Assembly: GCF_900143075.1 (NCBI RefSeq)
Contig: NZ_FRCY01000018.1
Span: 1-64,000, forward strand
DNA from: Cyclobacterium lianum
GTDB taxonomy: Bacteria; Bacteroidota; Bacteroidia; Cytophagales; Cyclobacteriaceae
DNA: 64,000 nt
Direction: 5' to 3'
Shown here: piece after piece, positions 53,568-61,755 of the stretch
Numbering within the stretch: the stretch's first letter is position 1
Layout of the letters: each line of letters starts with the position of its first letter
Made by a program: the position numbers and the translations under genes
Notes under the pieces: model-generated
What the model was told of the DNA's origin: nothing
What the model saw: the letters and a program-made list of their open reading frames with translations, nothing else
The model's database searches: none

Positions 53568-54809
53568 TCAGAGGCAATCCCTTTCCATAATACCCAAAAG
53601 CTCCTCAACGAGCATTTCGGCAAAAATCGGATCATTGATATGGGCAGCGGTTGTTATTATACGAATATCTTTTTTCAGGTGTCCGGAAAGGGAATCCTGA
53701 AATGCGGTCGTCATTTTCCTGTTATAAAAAATATTATCCGGAGCATCCAGTTGCGAAAACCCATGCAGCGGGATCATCACCCTGATCTTTGATTTGTCCC
53801 TGCTCTTGTTAAGTTTTCTTGCAATTCGCTTTGCCAGTTCCCGGTTTTCCTCCTCATTGGTCCGCATGAGGGTCACATCCGGCGCCCATTGATAAAACTT
53901 CCTGTGCTTGAATTTATCCGGTACAGATGGTCGTGGGCCAAAGTTGACCATATCCAGACATCCCGGAGCAATTATCAGTGGCAGATTGGTATCCACCGCT
54001 GCTGTCAGCCTTTCCGGACCAGCGCTCAGGATTCCATCGCAAAGTTCATCTGCCAATTCAGTAGTGGTCAGGTCGATCACCCCATCAAACACACCTTCCC
54101 TGATCAGCGCCTCCATGGTTTGTCCCCCCAATCCATTGGCATGAAAAGCCATAACTTCGAATCCTTTTTTTTCCAGTATCCGGGTGCATTCATTGACACA
54201 TGCTGTGGTATTGCCAAACATGCTGATGGCAATGACTCCCCGAACCTTGATCGCTGACAAAACATCCACCCGGCCCATGGCCACTATGGCTGCTGCCGCC
54301 TGGTCAATAATGGGTATTATTACACTATTTAATCCCGCCACATCTACCACAGAAGGTATAAGCACGATATCCTTGTACCTCATCAGTGCAGATACATCTT
54401 TACTGGCAAGCGTAGAAATGCACATCTTGGGCAAACCAAGGGGCAGACTTTGCATTGCCGAAAGCGTAAGAAAGGTCCCTCCGCCGCCTCCCATACCGAT
54501 CACTCCTTTCAATTGCTGCTGCCTGTCATAGATGGAAAGTATCTTCTGCAGACCTTCGGCCATCACCTCAAGAGCCAGTCCCCTGTCTTTTTTGTTCCTT
54601 AGCTCCTGAAGTGACATCCCTCCATATTCCGCTACCGTTTCGGCTTCCAGATCCACAGGAAACAAGTCGGTCGTACCCATAATACCCGCATTTACACAAA
54701 AAACATTTTCGCCACAAGCCATAATCTGGTCCCGTAGCCTGGAAAAAACGGCTGCCTTGGTATCGAAACAACCCATAATCAGTATGGATGGTGTTGAAGG
54801 AAACTTCAT
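53568..54809 (-). CDS. Tm-1-like ATP-binding protein (UPF0261)
   Basis: 413 residues of the UPF0261 family, equal to the N-terminal half of tomato Tm-1. Visible signatures are MGCFDTKAAVFSRLRD, the Gly-rich nucleotide loop GMGGGGGTFLT (104-114), GVIAISMFGNTTACVNEC, EVMAFHANGLGGQTMEALI, LDMVNFGPRPSVPDK and MIPLHGFSQLDAP. Plant Tm-1 binds ATP and inhibits a viral replication protein; the bacterial role is unknown, and genetic linkage to the TIM-barrel half suggests a metabolic pair. Confidence 0.92.
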   Translation of the reverse strand: MKFPSTPSILIMGCFDTKAAVFSRLRDQIMACGENVFCVNAGIMGTTDLFPVDLEAETVAEYGGMSLQELRNKKDRGLALEVMAEGLQKILSIYDRQQQLKGVIGMGGGGGTFLTLSAMQSLPLGLPKMCISTLASKDVSALMRYKDIVLIPSVVDVAGLNSVIIPIIDQAAAAIVAMGRVDVLSAIKVRGVIAISMFGNTTACVNECTRILEKKGFEVMAFHANGLGGQTMEALIREGVFDGVIDLTTTELADELCDGILSAGPERLTAAVDTNLPLIIAPGCLDMVNFGPRPSVPDKFKHRKFYQWAPDVTLMRTNEEENRELAKRIARKLNKSRDKSKIRVMIPLHGFSQLDAPDNIFYNRKMTTAFQDSLSGHLKKDIRIITTAAHINDPIFAEMLVEELLGIMERDCL

Positions 54810-55085
54810 CTAATGGTTTTTTTCGGTAAACAAAAAACAATAGCTGAATATAGAAATTTTAGTTCCAATTAAAATAACCTGCATTGAATAAATCCATTAT
54901 TATCTCAACAGCACATCTATCATTCCCAGGAGAATCCCAAATATCATTCACAGTGCTTGAATACTTAATTCTGGTAGTATAATGCCGATATCTACAGTCT
55001 CCGCTTTCTCTAACTGCCTTTCAAGTTTCTTATCAAGGGCTCCTGCACCATTTTGGTAAATGGAATGCATTGTATGGCCTATAAC

Positions 55086-55116
55086 TTTTATCCCCGGTGC
55101 CGAAGGCTTATCTTTA
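55086..55116 (+). promoter_or_regulatory. Possible ppc promoter
   Basis: TTTT (55086-55089), 19 bases, TATCTTTA (55109-55116), one mismatch from TAnnTTTG. The ppc start is 35 bases downstream. The rest of the 54840-55151 spacer shows no recognised feature. Confidence 0.35.
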
Positions 55117-55151
55117 TAACATCAGGCCGAAAAACAAGCTTAACATTGACG

Positions 55152-57830
55152 ATGACTACTAACAAACCACTATTCGAAAAAATTACACAAGATATGGAAT
55201 TCCTCACCGATTGCTTTCGCAGGGTACTGCAACAGCTTGGTGAACATGAATTGGAGAAGGCCGTCATACAAAGGACCGAGCCGATGGAAATAGATTTGGA
55301 AGCCGGAGATTTTGAAGAAAAACACATACAGGTACTCAGTATTTACCTTCAACTGATGAACCTGGTAGAAGAAAACGCCGGGGTTCAGATACGCCGGAGA
55401 GAGATAAATGAACACGGTCTTGCTGCCATAAGAGGATCCTGGGGTGAGACCCTACAGCGCTGGCAAGCCCAAGGATTGACAAGCAATGAAATGGCAACCG
55501 CCATCCGTCAGGTGCAAGTATATCCGGTATTGACGGCACACCCTACCGAGGCCAAAAGAAAATCCATTCTGGAGCTGCACCGGGAAATCTACCTGAACCT
55601 GGTCAAATTGGAAAACAATGCCTATTCAAAATTTGAAAGGTCCGGATTGAAAAGGGAAATCATTGCCCTGCTGGAACGCTGGTGGCGAACCGGTGAGGTA
55701 TATCTGGAAAAACCAACGCTGGAGATGGAAAGAAATAATGTCATGCATTATTTTACAAAAGTATTTCCGAAAGCATTGCTTAAAGCTGATCAGCAATTGA
55801 TGGATAGCTGGGCTGCGATGGGTTTTGACCCTTCGGTGTTTGCCGATGCAGATGCCTTTCCGGATTTCCAGTTGGGAAGCTGGGTGGGTGGAGACCGTGA
55901 CGGACACCCCTACGTTAGTGCTGCGCTTACAGAAAACACCTTGCTGGAGCATAGAAAAGCTGCACTTTCTCTGGTGTTGGAAAATCTTGAGTTGTTGGGA
56001 TCAAGAATGAGCTTTTCTGCCATAAGAAACACCGTACCCGAATTTTTTAAAGAAAAAATACAGGAAAAGGCAAAACTTATCGGGCCGGAAAGCGATGCTG
56101 CACTTTCCCGGAATCCTATGGAACCCTGGCGACAATTTATCAATCTTATACTGCTCCAGGCAAAAAATACCTTCCAAAATGCCAGGGATAAATCCATCTA
56201 TAGCTCAGCATCTGATCTGCGTGCAGACCTGCATGTATTGCGCAAAAGCCTATTGGATATCGATGCAGATCATATAGTCAGCCAGTTTATCCTACCGCTC
56301 GAAAGACAGGTAAAAAGCTTTGGTTTTCACCTGGCACGTTTGGATATCCGCCAAAACAGCAGCTTTCATGAAAAGGCCATGGAACAGATCATTGCGGGAA
56401 CCTTTGCGGATCTCGCGCCCTATTCCGAATGGTCTGAGGAAGAAAAAATCCAATTTATAAGCAAAGAATTAGAAAGCAAGAGACCGTTTGCCTACCCCGG
56501 TAAATCTTTTGGTCCGGAGGCCGATAAGGTTTTGGCTTGTTTTCAGGCAGTAAGGAACCATATTGACCAATTCGGTGCCGAAGGCATTGGCTCCTTTATT
56601 GTCAGCATGACCAGAAGCCTGAGCGATCTTCTGGTAGTATATTTGTTTTTACGGGAGGCCGGATTGGAAGGAAGGGATTTTCAGGTCGTACCCCTTTTTG
56701 AAACGATCGAAGATCTTCAGCATTCAAGCCGCATCCTGGAGACATTTTTGTCGCATCCTGCGTATCCCAATACATCCGGCTTGCAGGAAGTCATGCTGGG
56801 CTATAGCGATAGCAACAAAGACGGAGGTATCGTCGCAAGCAGGTGGAATATTTTTCAAGCCGAACAAAAATTAACGCAAACAGCCGGCAAACACCACATT
56901 AAACTTCGTTTTTTCCATGGTATAGGTGGAACCATCAGTCGCGGAGGCGGCAAATACCATCGGTTTCTGGAGAGCATGCCCGCGGGAAGCTTGCAGGGTT
57001 CCCTCAAGATTACCGTGCAGGGCGAGACGATTGCCCAGCAATTTGCCAATATGCTCACCGCTGCCTATAATCTGGAAATGTTGTTTTCCGGAGCCGCACT
57101 CCAAACGTCCTTTTCGCTTTTCCCGGAAAAGGGAATCTCCTACCCATTGACAAGCCTGGAATTGATGGCAAGCATCGCCCGGCAGCATTACCAAAAGCTG
57201 GTTGGCCATCCTGAATTTTTGGAATTTTACGGTCAGGCCACGCCTATCGATATATTGGAACTGAGTAAGATTGGATCACGCCCATCGAGAAGGACCGGTG
57301 AGCGGTCCCTGGATGACCTACGGGCCATTCCCTGGGTTTTTAGCTGGAGCCAATCCAGGTTTAATCTTACCGGCTGGTACGGCATAGGGGCGGCACTCGA
57401 TCAGATGAAAAGAAAGCATCCCGAGGACTATAGTAAGATCCAGGCACAAGCTTCTACCTGGCCTCTTCTACGGTATGTATTGATCCAGGTAGAGACGAAT
57501 TTATTAAATGCTGATGAAGAAATCATGAACCAATATGCCGGCCTGGTAGAAAACAGGGAAGTAGGCGTGAAGTTTACCAAAAGTATCATGGAAGAGCGCA
57601 AACTTGCCCTCGATCACATCGGTAGTATCCTGGGCAAGGAACGGGAAAAAAGACGAGCAGGTTTGCTGGATGGGATCGCACGGCGCAGGAATGCACTCCA
57701 TGGCTTGCACCAGTTGCAGTTGAAGAATCTACGCAACTGGAGAACGTCCAAAGACATGGAGTCCCCCTTGCTGACCCGCCTGCTCAAAATCACTACTGCT
57801 TTGGCCAGTGGATTAAAACATACCGGTTGA
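55152..57830 (+). CDS. ppc: Phosphoenolpyruvate carboxylase
   Basis: Start set at the ATG at 55152; an upstream in-frame ATG at 55053 adds 33 residues unlike the family. The 892-residue enzyme shows the catalytic motif VLTAHPTEAKRKS (126-138, His130), QLGSWVGGDRDGHPY, GYSDSNKDGG (around 560) and the loop FHGIGGTISRGGG (around 595). The C-terminus lacks the canonical final QNTG and ends in GLKHTG, with a preceding ITTALASGLKHTG helix that still contains the usual ASGL-like turn. It carboxylates PEP to oxaloacetate. It ends exactly where the convergent alginate-lyase gene ends. Confidence 0.96.
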   Translation: MTTNKPLFEKITQDMEFLTDCFRRVLQQLGEHELEKAVIQRTEPMEIDLEAGDFEEKHIQVLSIYLQLMNLVEENAGVQIRRREINEHGLAAIRGSWGETLQRWQAQGLTSNEMATAIRQVQVYPVLTAHPTEAKRKSILELHREIYLNLVKLENNAYSKFERSGLKREIIALLERWWRTGEVYLEKPTLEMERNNVMHYFTKVFPKALLKADQQLMDSWAAMGFDPSVFADADAFPDFQLGSWVGGDRDGHPYVSAALTENTLLEHRKAALSLVLENLELLGSRMSFSAIRNTVPEFFKEKIQEKAKLIGPESDAALSRNPMEPWRQFINLILLQAKNTFQNARDKSIYSSASDLRADLHVLRKSLLDIDADHIVSQFILPLERQVKSFGFHLARLDIRQNSSFHEKAMEQIIAGTFADLAPYSEWSEEEKIQFISKELESKRPFAYPGKSFGPEADKVLACFQAVRNHIDQFGAEGIGSFIVSMTRSLSDLLVVYLFLREAGLEGRDFQVVPLFETIEDLQHSSRILETFLSHPAYPNTSGLQEVMLGYSDSNKDGGIVASRWNIFQAEQKLTQTAGKHHIKLRFFHGIGGTISRGGGKYHRFLESMPAGSLQGSLKITVQGETIAQQFANMLTAAYNLEMLFSGAALQTSFSLFPEKGISYPLTSLELMASIARQHYQKLVGHPEFLEFYGQATPIDILELSKIGSRPSRRTGERSLDDLRAIPWVFSWSQSRFNLTGWYGIGAALDQMKRKHPEDYSKIQAQASTWPLLRYVLIQVETNLLNADEEIMNQYAGLVENREVGVKFTKSIMEERKLALDHIGSILGKEREKRRAGLLDGIARRRNALHGLHQLQLKNLRNWRTSKDMESPLLTRLLKITTALASGLKHTG

Positions 57831-59081
57831 TCATTCACGCAAATCCTTATATTCCAGAAGATTCCAATACAGAAAATCAGCCTCCCCATCGCTTATCTGC
57901 TCCGCAAGGCGCTTGTAGGGTTTGTACTGGTATACCCTGGATGCAATAGCTAGTGGCAATGCCAGGCGGGCATCATTCTTCTTATGGATCTGTTGATGGG
58001 GCCAGGTCTTTTCGGAATCAAGATAGGGAACCATAAAATCCAGTGCCCTACGGATACTCCCTCCCTTGGGATTTTCATAGTTCCAAAGATTCAAACCGGT
58101 ATGGAGGCTTGCTTTGGCGTAGCTCATGATACCCAACAAGTTCATGGCACTGTAATCCCAGGAACGGGTACGGGCCAATTCTTTGGGTTGAGATCCGTCC
58201 GCCTCGATCATTTCGTCCAGTATCAAAGGAAGCCCAGCCCGGGCCAGGCTGTCCGCTGTTGCCTGCAGGTCTACATAAAGGGCCAGTGGAATCGCCTGGG
58301 CGAAATACCAGGTGGTATGGTTATTCCCGTGTACCGCTTCATCCTTTCCATGTTCACTATTGATTAGCCAATCCAGGTATTGGGCAATCCATTTCTCCAT
58401 TCCATTTTCAATTGCTGCATTCCAATGTGCTGAACCCGAAAGCAGGTAAAGCATATCCGGCAACTCCGAAAAGGAGCGGGTATCGATGATCCCTATGCCC
58501 CTGCCTTCCGTCCTTCCCGGTATTCGCTGCGCATAGTTCAGGTTAGGGTTCATTTTGGTCCCGGAATCTAAAAACCAGGCACGGAGCAACTCGATGGCGT
58601 GTTCGGCGTAGGCTTCTTCTGCTGAAAAATAATAAGCTTGACTTAAAGTCCTCAGGGCATCCATCAGTTTTCCGAGTTCCTCTTTGTCCTTATAATCGTA
58701 ATATTCCGGATTGATTTCTCCATCTCTGCGAATGTAGGGAAGCCCATCATCCTTTTCCGGGTCAGGCCACCAGTAAGGTCCCATGCTGGTATAATCATGG
58801 ATGTCCCCGCTGGGTGGCAATTGTATTTTGTGGGTAACTGAAAATGGGCCTTCTTCGAGCTTCTGATCAGCTTGTCGGAGAAGTACCTGCATTTCCGGTG
58901 CTACCTCCTTCTGAGCTCCAAACACCAGCTTATTTCTGGCTTTTCGCATGATTTCTCCGTCCAGTAGGATAAAATTACGGTCGGCCATTTCGGCCGCTTG
59001 CGGAAAAACGACCATTGGAGCCAGCAGAAAAATGATCAGTTTTCCGATGAGCAGACCTAAAAACTTGTTTTGAAATTGCAT
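57831..59081 (-). CDS. Alginate-lyase-family polysaccharide lyase
   Basis: 416 residues with a signal peptide (about 9-29) and one (alpha/alpha)n catalytic domain of the alginate lyase family (PF05426): DIHDYTSMGPYWWPDP, RTLSQAYYFS, LRAWFLDSGTKMNPNLNYAQ in parts, GIIDTRSFSEL and the active-site region GNNHTTWYFAQAI with the conserved Asn-His. It probably cleaves uronic-acid-containing polysaccharides in the periplasm. Actual substrate may not be alginate. No SusC/SusD pair is visible in the window. Confidence 0.9.
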   Translation of the reverse strand: MQFQNKFLGLLIGKLIIFLLAPMVVFPQAAEMADRNFILLDGEIMRKARNKLVFGAQKEVAPEMQVLLRQADQKLEEGPFSVTHKIQLPPSGDIHDYTSMGPYWWPDPEKDDGLPYIRRDGEINPEYYDYKDKEELGKLMDALRTLSQAYYFSAEEAYAEHAIELLRAWFLDSGTKMNPNLNYAQRIPGRTEGRGIGIIDTRSFSELPDMLYLLSGSAHWNAAIENGMEKWIAQYLDWLINSEHGKDEAVHGNNHTTWYFAQAIPLALYVDLQATADSLARAGLPLILDEMIEADGSQPKELARTRSWDYSAMNLLGIMSYAKASLHTGLNLWNYENPKGGSIRRALDFMVPYLDSEKTWPHQQIHKKNDARLALPLAIASRVYQYKPYKRLAEQISDGEADFLYWNLLEYKDLRE

Positions 59082-59433
59082 GTGTAAGTGGTTTTTTCTT
59101 GATTTCCGGTGAGATCTCCCCTACAGTATCGTCATCCCACTGGGTCAGGCACTCTTCACGATCTGTTTCACGCTAAAATGATTTGGTGTTTTCACAACAT
59201 ATGTCATTCCGGATCGAAATTACGAACCTTCTGGTTCCTATCTGTCAGGTCTGGTAACGATCCCTTCCCATGGGTAATAACATTGTATAGCGTTTCAAAT
59301 AGCCTTATTGGTTCTATCAGAAAACGAGGGGATATCGGTGGAGATAACCGGACATGGGGGTCTGTGAGGCACTAATGCCAGGCAAAATATACATCACCCC
59401 CCCATCCCATTCGCTACCAGGGGGTTCTCTTTT
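59082..59433. other. Intergenic stretch without recognised feature
   Basis: About 350 bases between the alginate-lyase start and the small membrane protein stop. Open frames here show no family resemblance, and I see no RNA gene. Confidence 0.4.
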
Positions 59434-59634
59434 TTATTTTTTTCCCCTGCTGCTCAAAACCAAGCCGATCACAAGAAGGATGACACTGATAATCACCGGC
59501 GTCCAATTGGCTGAACTTACTGCTATATCAAGCCCCAATAAGCTGAAACTTTCTGAATCCTGCATGGCCTGGAGGCCAAACACGATGGTGCCAATAACTC
59601 CTAAAATCAATAAAATAATACCTGCAGTTTTCAT
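59434..59634 (-). CDS. Small two-helix membrane protein
   Basis: 66 residues with two transmembrane helices (about 4-22 and 45-61) separated by a polar loop (QAMQDSESFSLLGLDIAVSS), ending in RGKK. Small proteins of this form, often labelled DUF3185-like, are common in Bacteroidota. Role unknown. Codon pattern and the basic C-terminus after the second helix support a real gene. Confidence 0.7.
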   Translation of the reverse strand: MKTAGIILLILGVIGTIVFGLQAMQDSESFSLLGLDIAVSSANWTPVIISVILLVIGLVLSSRGKK

Positions 59635-59803
59635 AGTATTTGGTTAAAAGGTGAATCATGTAAATGAGCAGAAAATATTTAGGTATCAATTTAAAAAAAA
59701 TCCATCGTTATTGGTACTATTTGATTGCAAAGAATTTGAAAGCATCCTAAATAATCAACAATGCCTGTGTTAAAAAAAACCTGACAACAAAATCTGCAAA
59801 AAA

Positions 59804-60415
59804 CTAATCCAGATCCTTAAATACATATTTCAAATCCAGTTGAAATCCCGAAATACTCACAGAGCGAACGACATCCCCTGATGTCATTAGTCTGGAAGGA
59901 ATGTATTTACCTTCCTTCAGGGTATAGGCCATGACTGTCTGCTCATCAGGGTGTATGATCCAATATTCCAATACACCACTTTCCTCATAGACTTCATATT
60001 TGTACTTCAATTCTTTTTTATTGCTTCCGGGAGATAAGATCTCCACTATCAGGTCCGGAGCTCCGATGCAACCTAAATCATCTAATTTTCTTGTATCACA
60101 AATAACACAAATATCCGGTTGGACAACTGTATCAATATCTTCATTTTTCTTTGACTTTACCGGAAGCCTGACGTCGAATGGTGCTTCATAAACTTTACAA
60201 GGATGTTTCTCCAAAAAATTGAACAACTTGTTAAACACCTTTCCTGAAATCTCCTGGTGAATTCTTCTGGGCGCAGCTGCGGCAGACCGGAATACTTTGC
60301 CCTTGATCAACTCCACCATTTCATCCATCTGCCAGCTCAGGTAATCGGCATAGGAATACCTTCCATACTCGGTAAATGGCTTTTTGAGTTTATTTTTGGG
60401 TTCTTCCTCCTCCAT
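59804..60415 (-). CDS. Uma2-family (PD-(D/E)XK) protein, copy 1
   Basis: Start set at the ATG at 60413-60415, matching the start of the second copy; an in-frame codon further upstream is unlikely. The 203-residue protein has the Uma2 core: YLSWQMDEMVELIKGKV, PFDVRLPV, VVQPDICVICD, the catalytic-type PDLIVEILSPGSNKKE and EYWIIHPDEQTV. Uma2 proteins have a restriction-endonuclease fold and are amplified in Cyanobacteria and Bacteroidota, function unclear. It is about two-thirds identical by eye to the gene at 61086-61694. Confidence 0.9.
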   Translation of the reverse strand: MEEEEPKNKLKKPFTEYGRYSYADYLSWQMDEMVELIKGKVFRSAAAAPRRIHQEISGKVFNKLFNFLEKHPCKVYEAPFDVRLPVKSKKNEDIDTVVQPDICVICDTRKLDDLGCIGAPDLIVEILSPGSNKKELKYKYEVYEESGVLEYWIIHPDEQTVMAYTLKEGKYIPSRLMTSGDVVRSVSISGFQLDLKYVFKDLD

Positions 60416-60491
60416 TTCACCAAAATACAAAAAAATACCTGATAAAAATAACCCATTCAATACCAGCTGGGGGAACTAATGGACACAAATT

Positions 60492-60689
60492 AAGCTTATC
60501 CGGAAAGGGTGCTTCAGTCCTCATCGTTTCGCTGAATTCAATGTGTTTTATTCGGATATCAATTTCGATCTATTTTCCGTAAAAAGGTTCAAGCTTATCC
60601 GGAAAGGGTGCTTCAGTCCTCATTGTTCCGCTGAATTCAATGTGTTCTATTCGGATCTCAAGTTCAAACTATTCTCCGTAAAAAGGTTC
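60492..60689. repeat. 99-base tandem direct repeat, two copies
   Basis: Two adjacent copies at 60492-60590 and 60591-60689, both beginning AAGCTTATCCGGAAAGGG and ending AAAAAGGTTC, with about ten differences. The period is 33 codons, and the plus strand stays open through both copies (60543-60851), giving a repeated peptide with FSVKRF. Just after copy two, the bases CAACCTCTTCCGG look like the start of a degenerate third copy. Coding by this repeat is not supported otherwise. Confidence 0.85.
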
Positions 60690-60730
60690 AACCTCTTCCG
60701 GGGTTTAAGGTTCGTTGTTGTTAGTCCTTT

Positions 60731-60946
60731 CCGTGGGCTGCACCCACGGTTATTGCTGTTCAGGCCCTTAAGGCCTGTTTTTACAGAGAAAAATATCAAT
60801 AGTCCGGAACGGCATTTAAAGAAATTAACTTTTTTCAGTCCTATCAAATGAAGTGAATTCCGCTATCACTTCTCCAAGAAAAGCTCTTAATTAACTACAA
60901 AGCCTGAAGGGCTTCAACTATAATAACCCCGTGCGAAACCCGGGGT
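60731..60946. repeat. Cluster of palindromic (REP-like) repeats
   Basis: Four hairpins occur in about 215 bases: CCGTGGG/CCCACGG (60731-60749), CAGGCC/GGCCTG (60761-60777, followed by a T-run), AGCC/GGCT (60901-60913) and ACCCCG/CGGGGT (60926-60946). Elements of the form CCGTGGGnTGCACCCACGG are, by recollection, common dispersed repeats in Bacteroidota. Here they fill the gap between two Uma2 paralogs. Confidence 0.6.
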
Positions 60947-61085
60947 ATATGAGCGTATTCCTTCCATTAACCCCGGAGAGGGATGAATATTTTTTCCAAA
61001 AAGGCCCAGAATCAAGGACAAAAGCTATCAAACAAACCAAATTGCCAACTTTTAAAATCGAACTTATATTGGGAATACCAGATCC

Positions 61086-61694
61086 CTAATCCAAATCCTC
61101 GAAAAGATCCTTTACATCCAAGTGAAAACCTGCTATGCATTCGGAAGAGACAATATCTCCCACGGTAAACAGCCTTGAAGGAACATATTTCCCTTGCCTG
61201 AGGGTATAAACCAGCAATGTCTGCTCTGAGGGATGAATAACCCAGTATTCCCTAACTCCTGATTCCTCATACACACTGAATTTAGTATGGATTTCTTTCC
61301 GGTTGTTACCCGGGGAAAGAATTTCCACTATCAGATCAGGAGCACCAATACATCCGGCCTCATCCAGTTTGCTTCGGTCACATACCACGCAAATATCGGG
61401 TTGTACTACCGTGAAGATATCTTCATTTTTTTTTGAATGAACAGGCAGCCGAACATCAAATGGGGCCTCAAATACTTTACAGGTCCTATTTTTTAACAAA
61501 AAATACAGCTGGGAAGATATTTTCAAGGATACTTCCTGGTGCTTTCTTCCTGGCGCGGCAGCCGGTTTGAATACTTTTCCTTGAATCAACTCCACCATTT
61601 TATCCATCTGCCAGGTCAGGTAGTCGGCATAGGAATACCTGCCATATTCGGTAAATGGCTCTTTTGTTTGATCTTTAGTGTCCTTATGATCCAT
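61086..61694 (-). CDS. Uma2-family (PD-(D/E)XK) protein, copy 2
   Basis: 202 residues, paralog of copy 1 with the same architecture: GRYSYADYLTWQMDKMVEL, FEAPFDVRLPVHSKKNEDI, VVQPDICVVCD, PDLIVEILSPGNNRKE and EYWVIHPSEQTL. Both end in the same FEDLD/FKDLD tail, which indicates a local duplication. They are separated by about 670 bases of tandem and palindromic repeats. It is 61 bases from the putative glycoside hydrolase gene stop on the same strand. Confidence 0.9.
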   Translation of the reverse strand: MDHKDTKDQTKEPFTEYGRYSYADYLTWQMDKMVELIQGKVFKPAAAPGRKHQEVSLKISSQLYFLLKNRTCKVFEAPFDVRLPVHSKKNEDIFTVVQPDICVVCDRSKLDEAGCIGAPDLIVEILSPGNNRKEIHTKFSVYEESGVREYWVIHPSEQTLLVYTLRQGKYVPSRLFTVGDIVSSECIAGFHLDVKDLFEDLD

Positions 61695-61755
61695 GTCAAC
61701 AATTTACGAAAAAAGCCTTTTCTCCGAAAACTTCCTGACCATCCCCGAAAAGGTT

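Noticed and set aside
60492-60689. CRISPR array
   Set aside because: The two units are contiguous 99-base copies without unique spacers, and no cas genes are present.
60543-60851. Repeat-containing open frame as a gene
   Set aside because: It arises from a 99-base repeat whose length is a multiple of three, and it continues through palindromic repeats; no start context supports translation.
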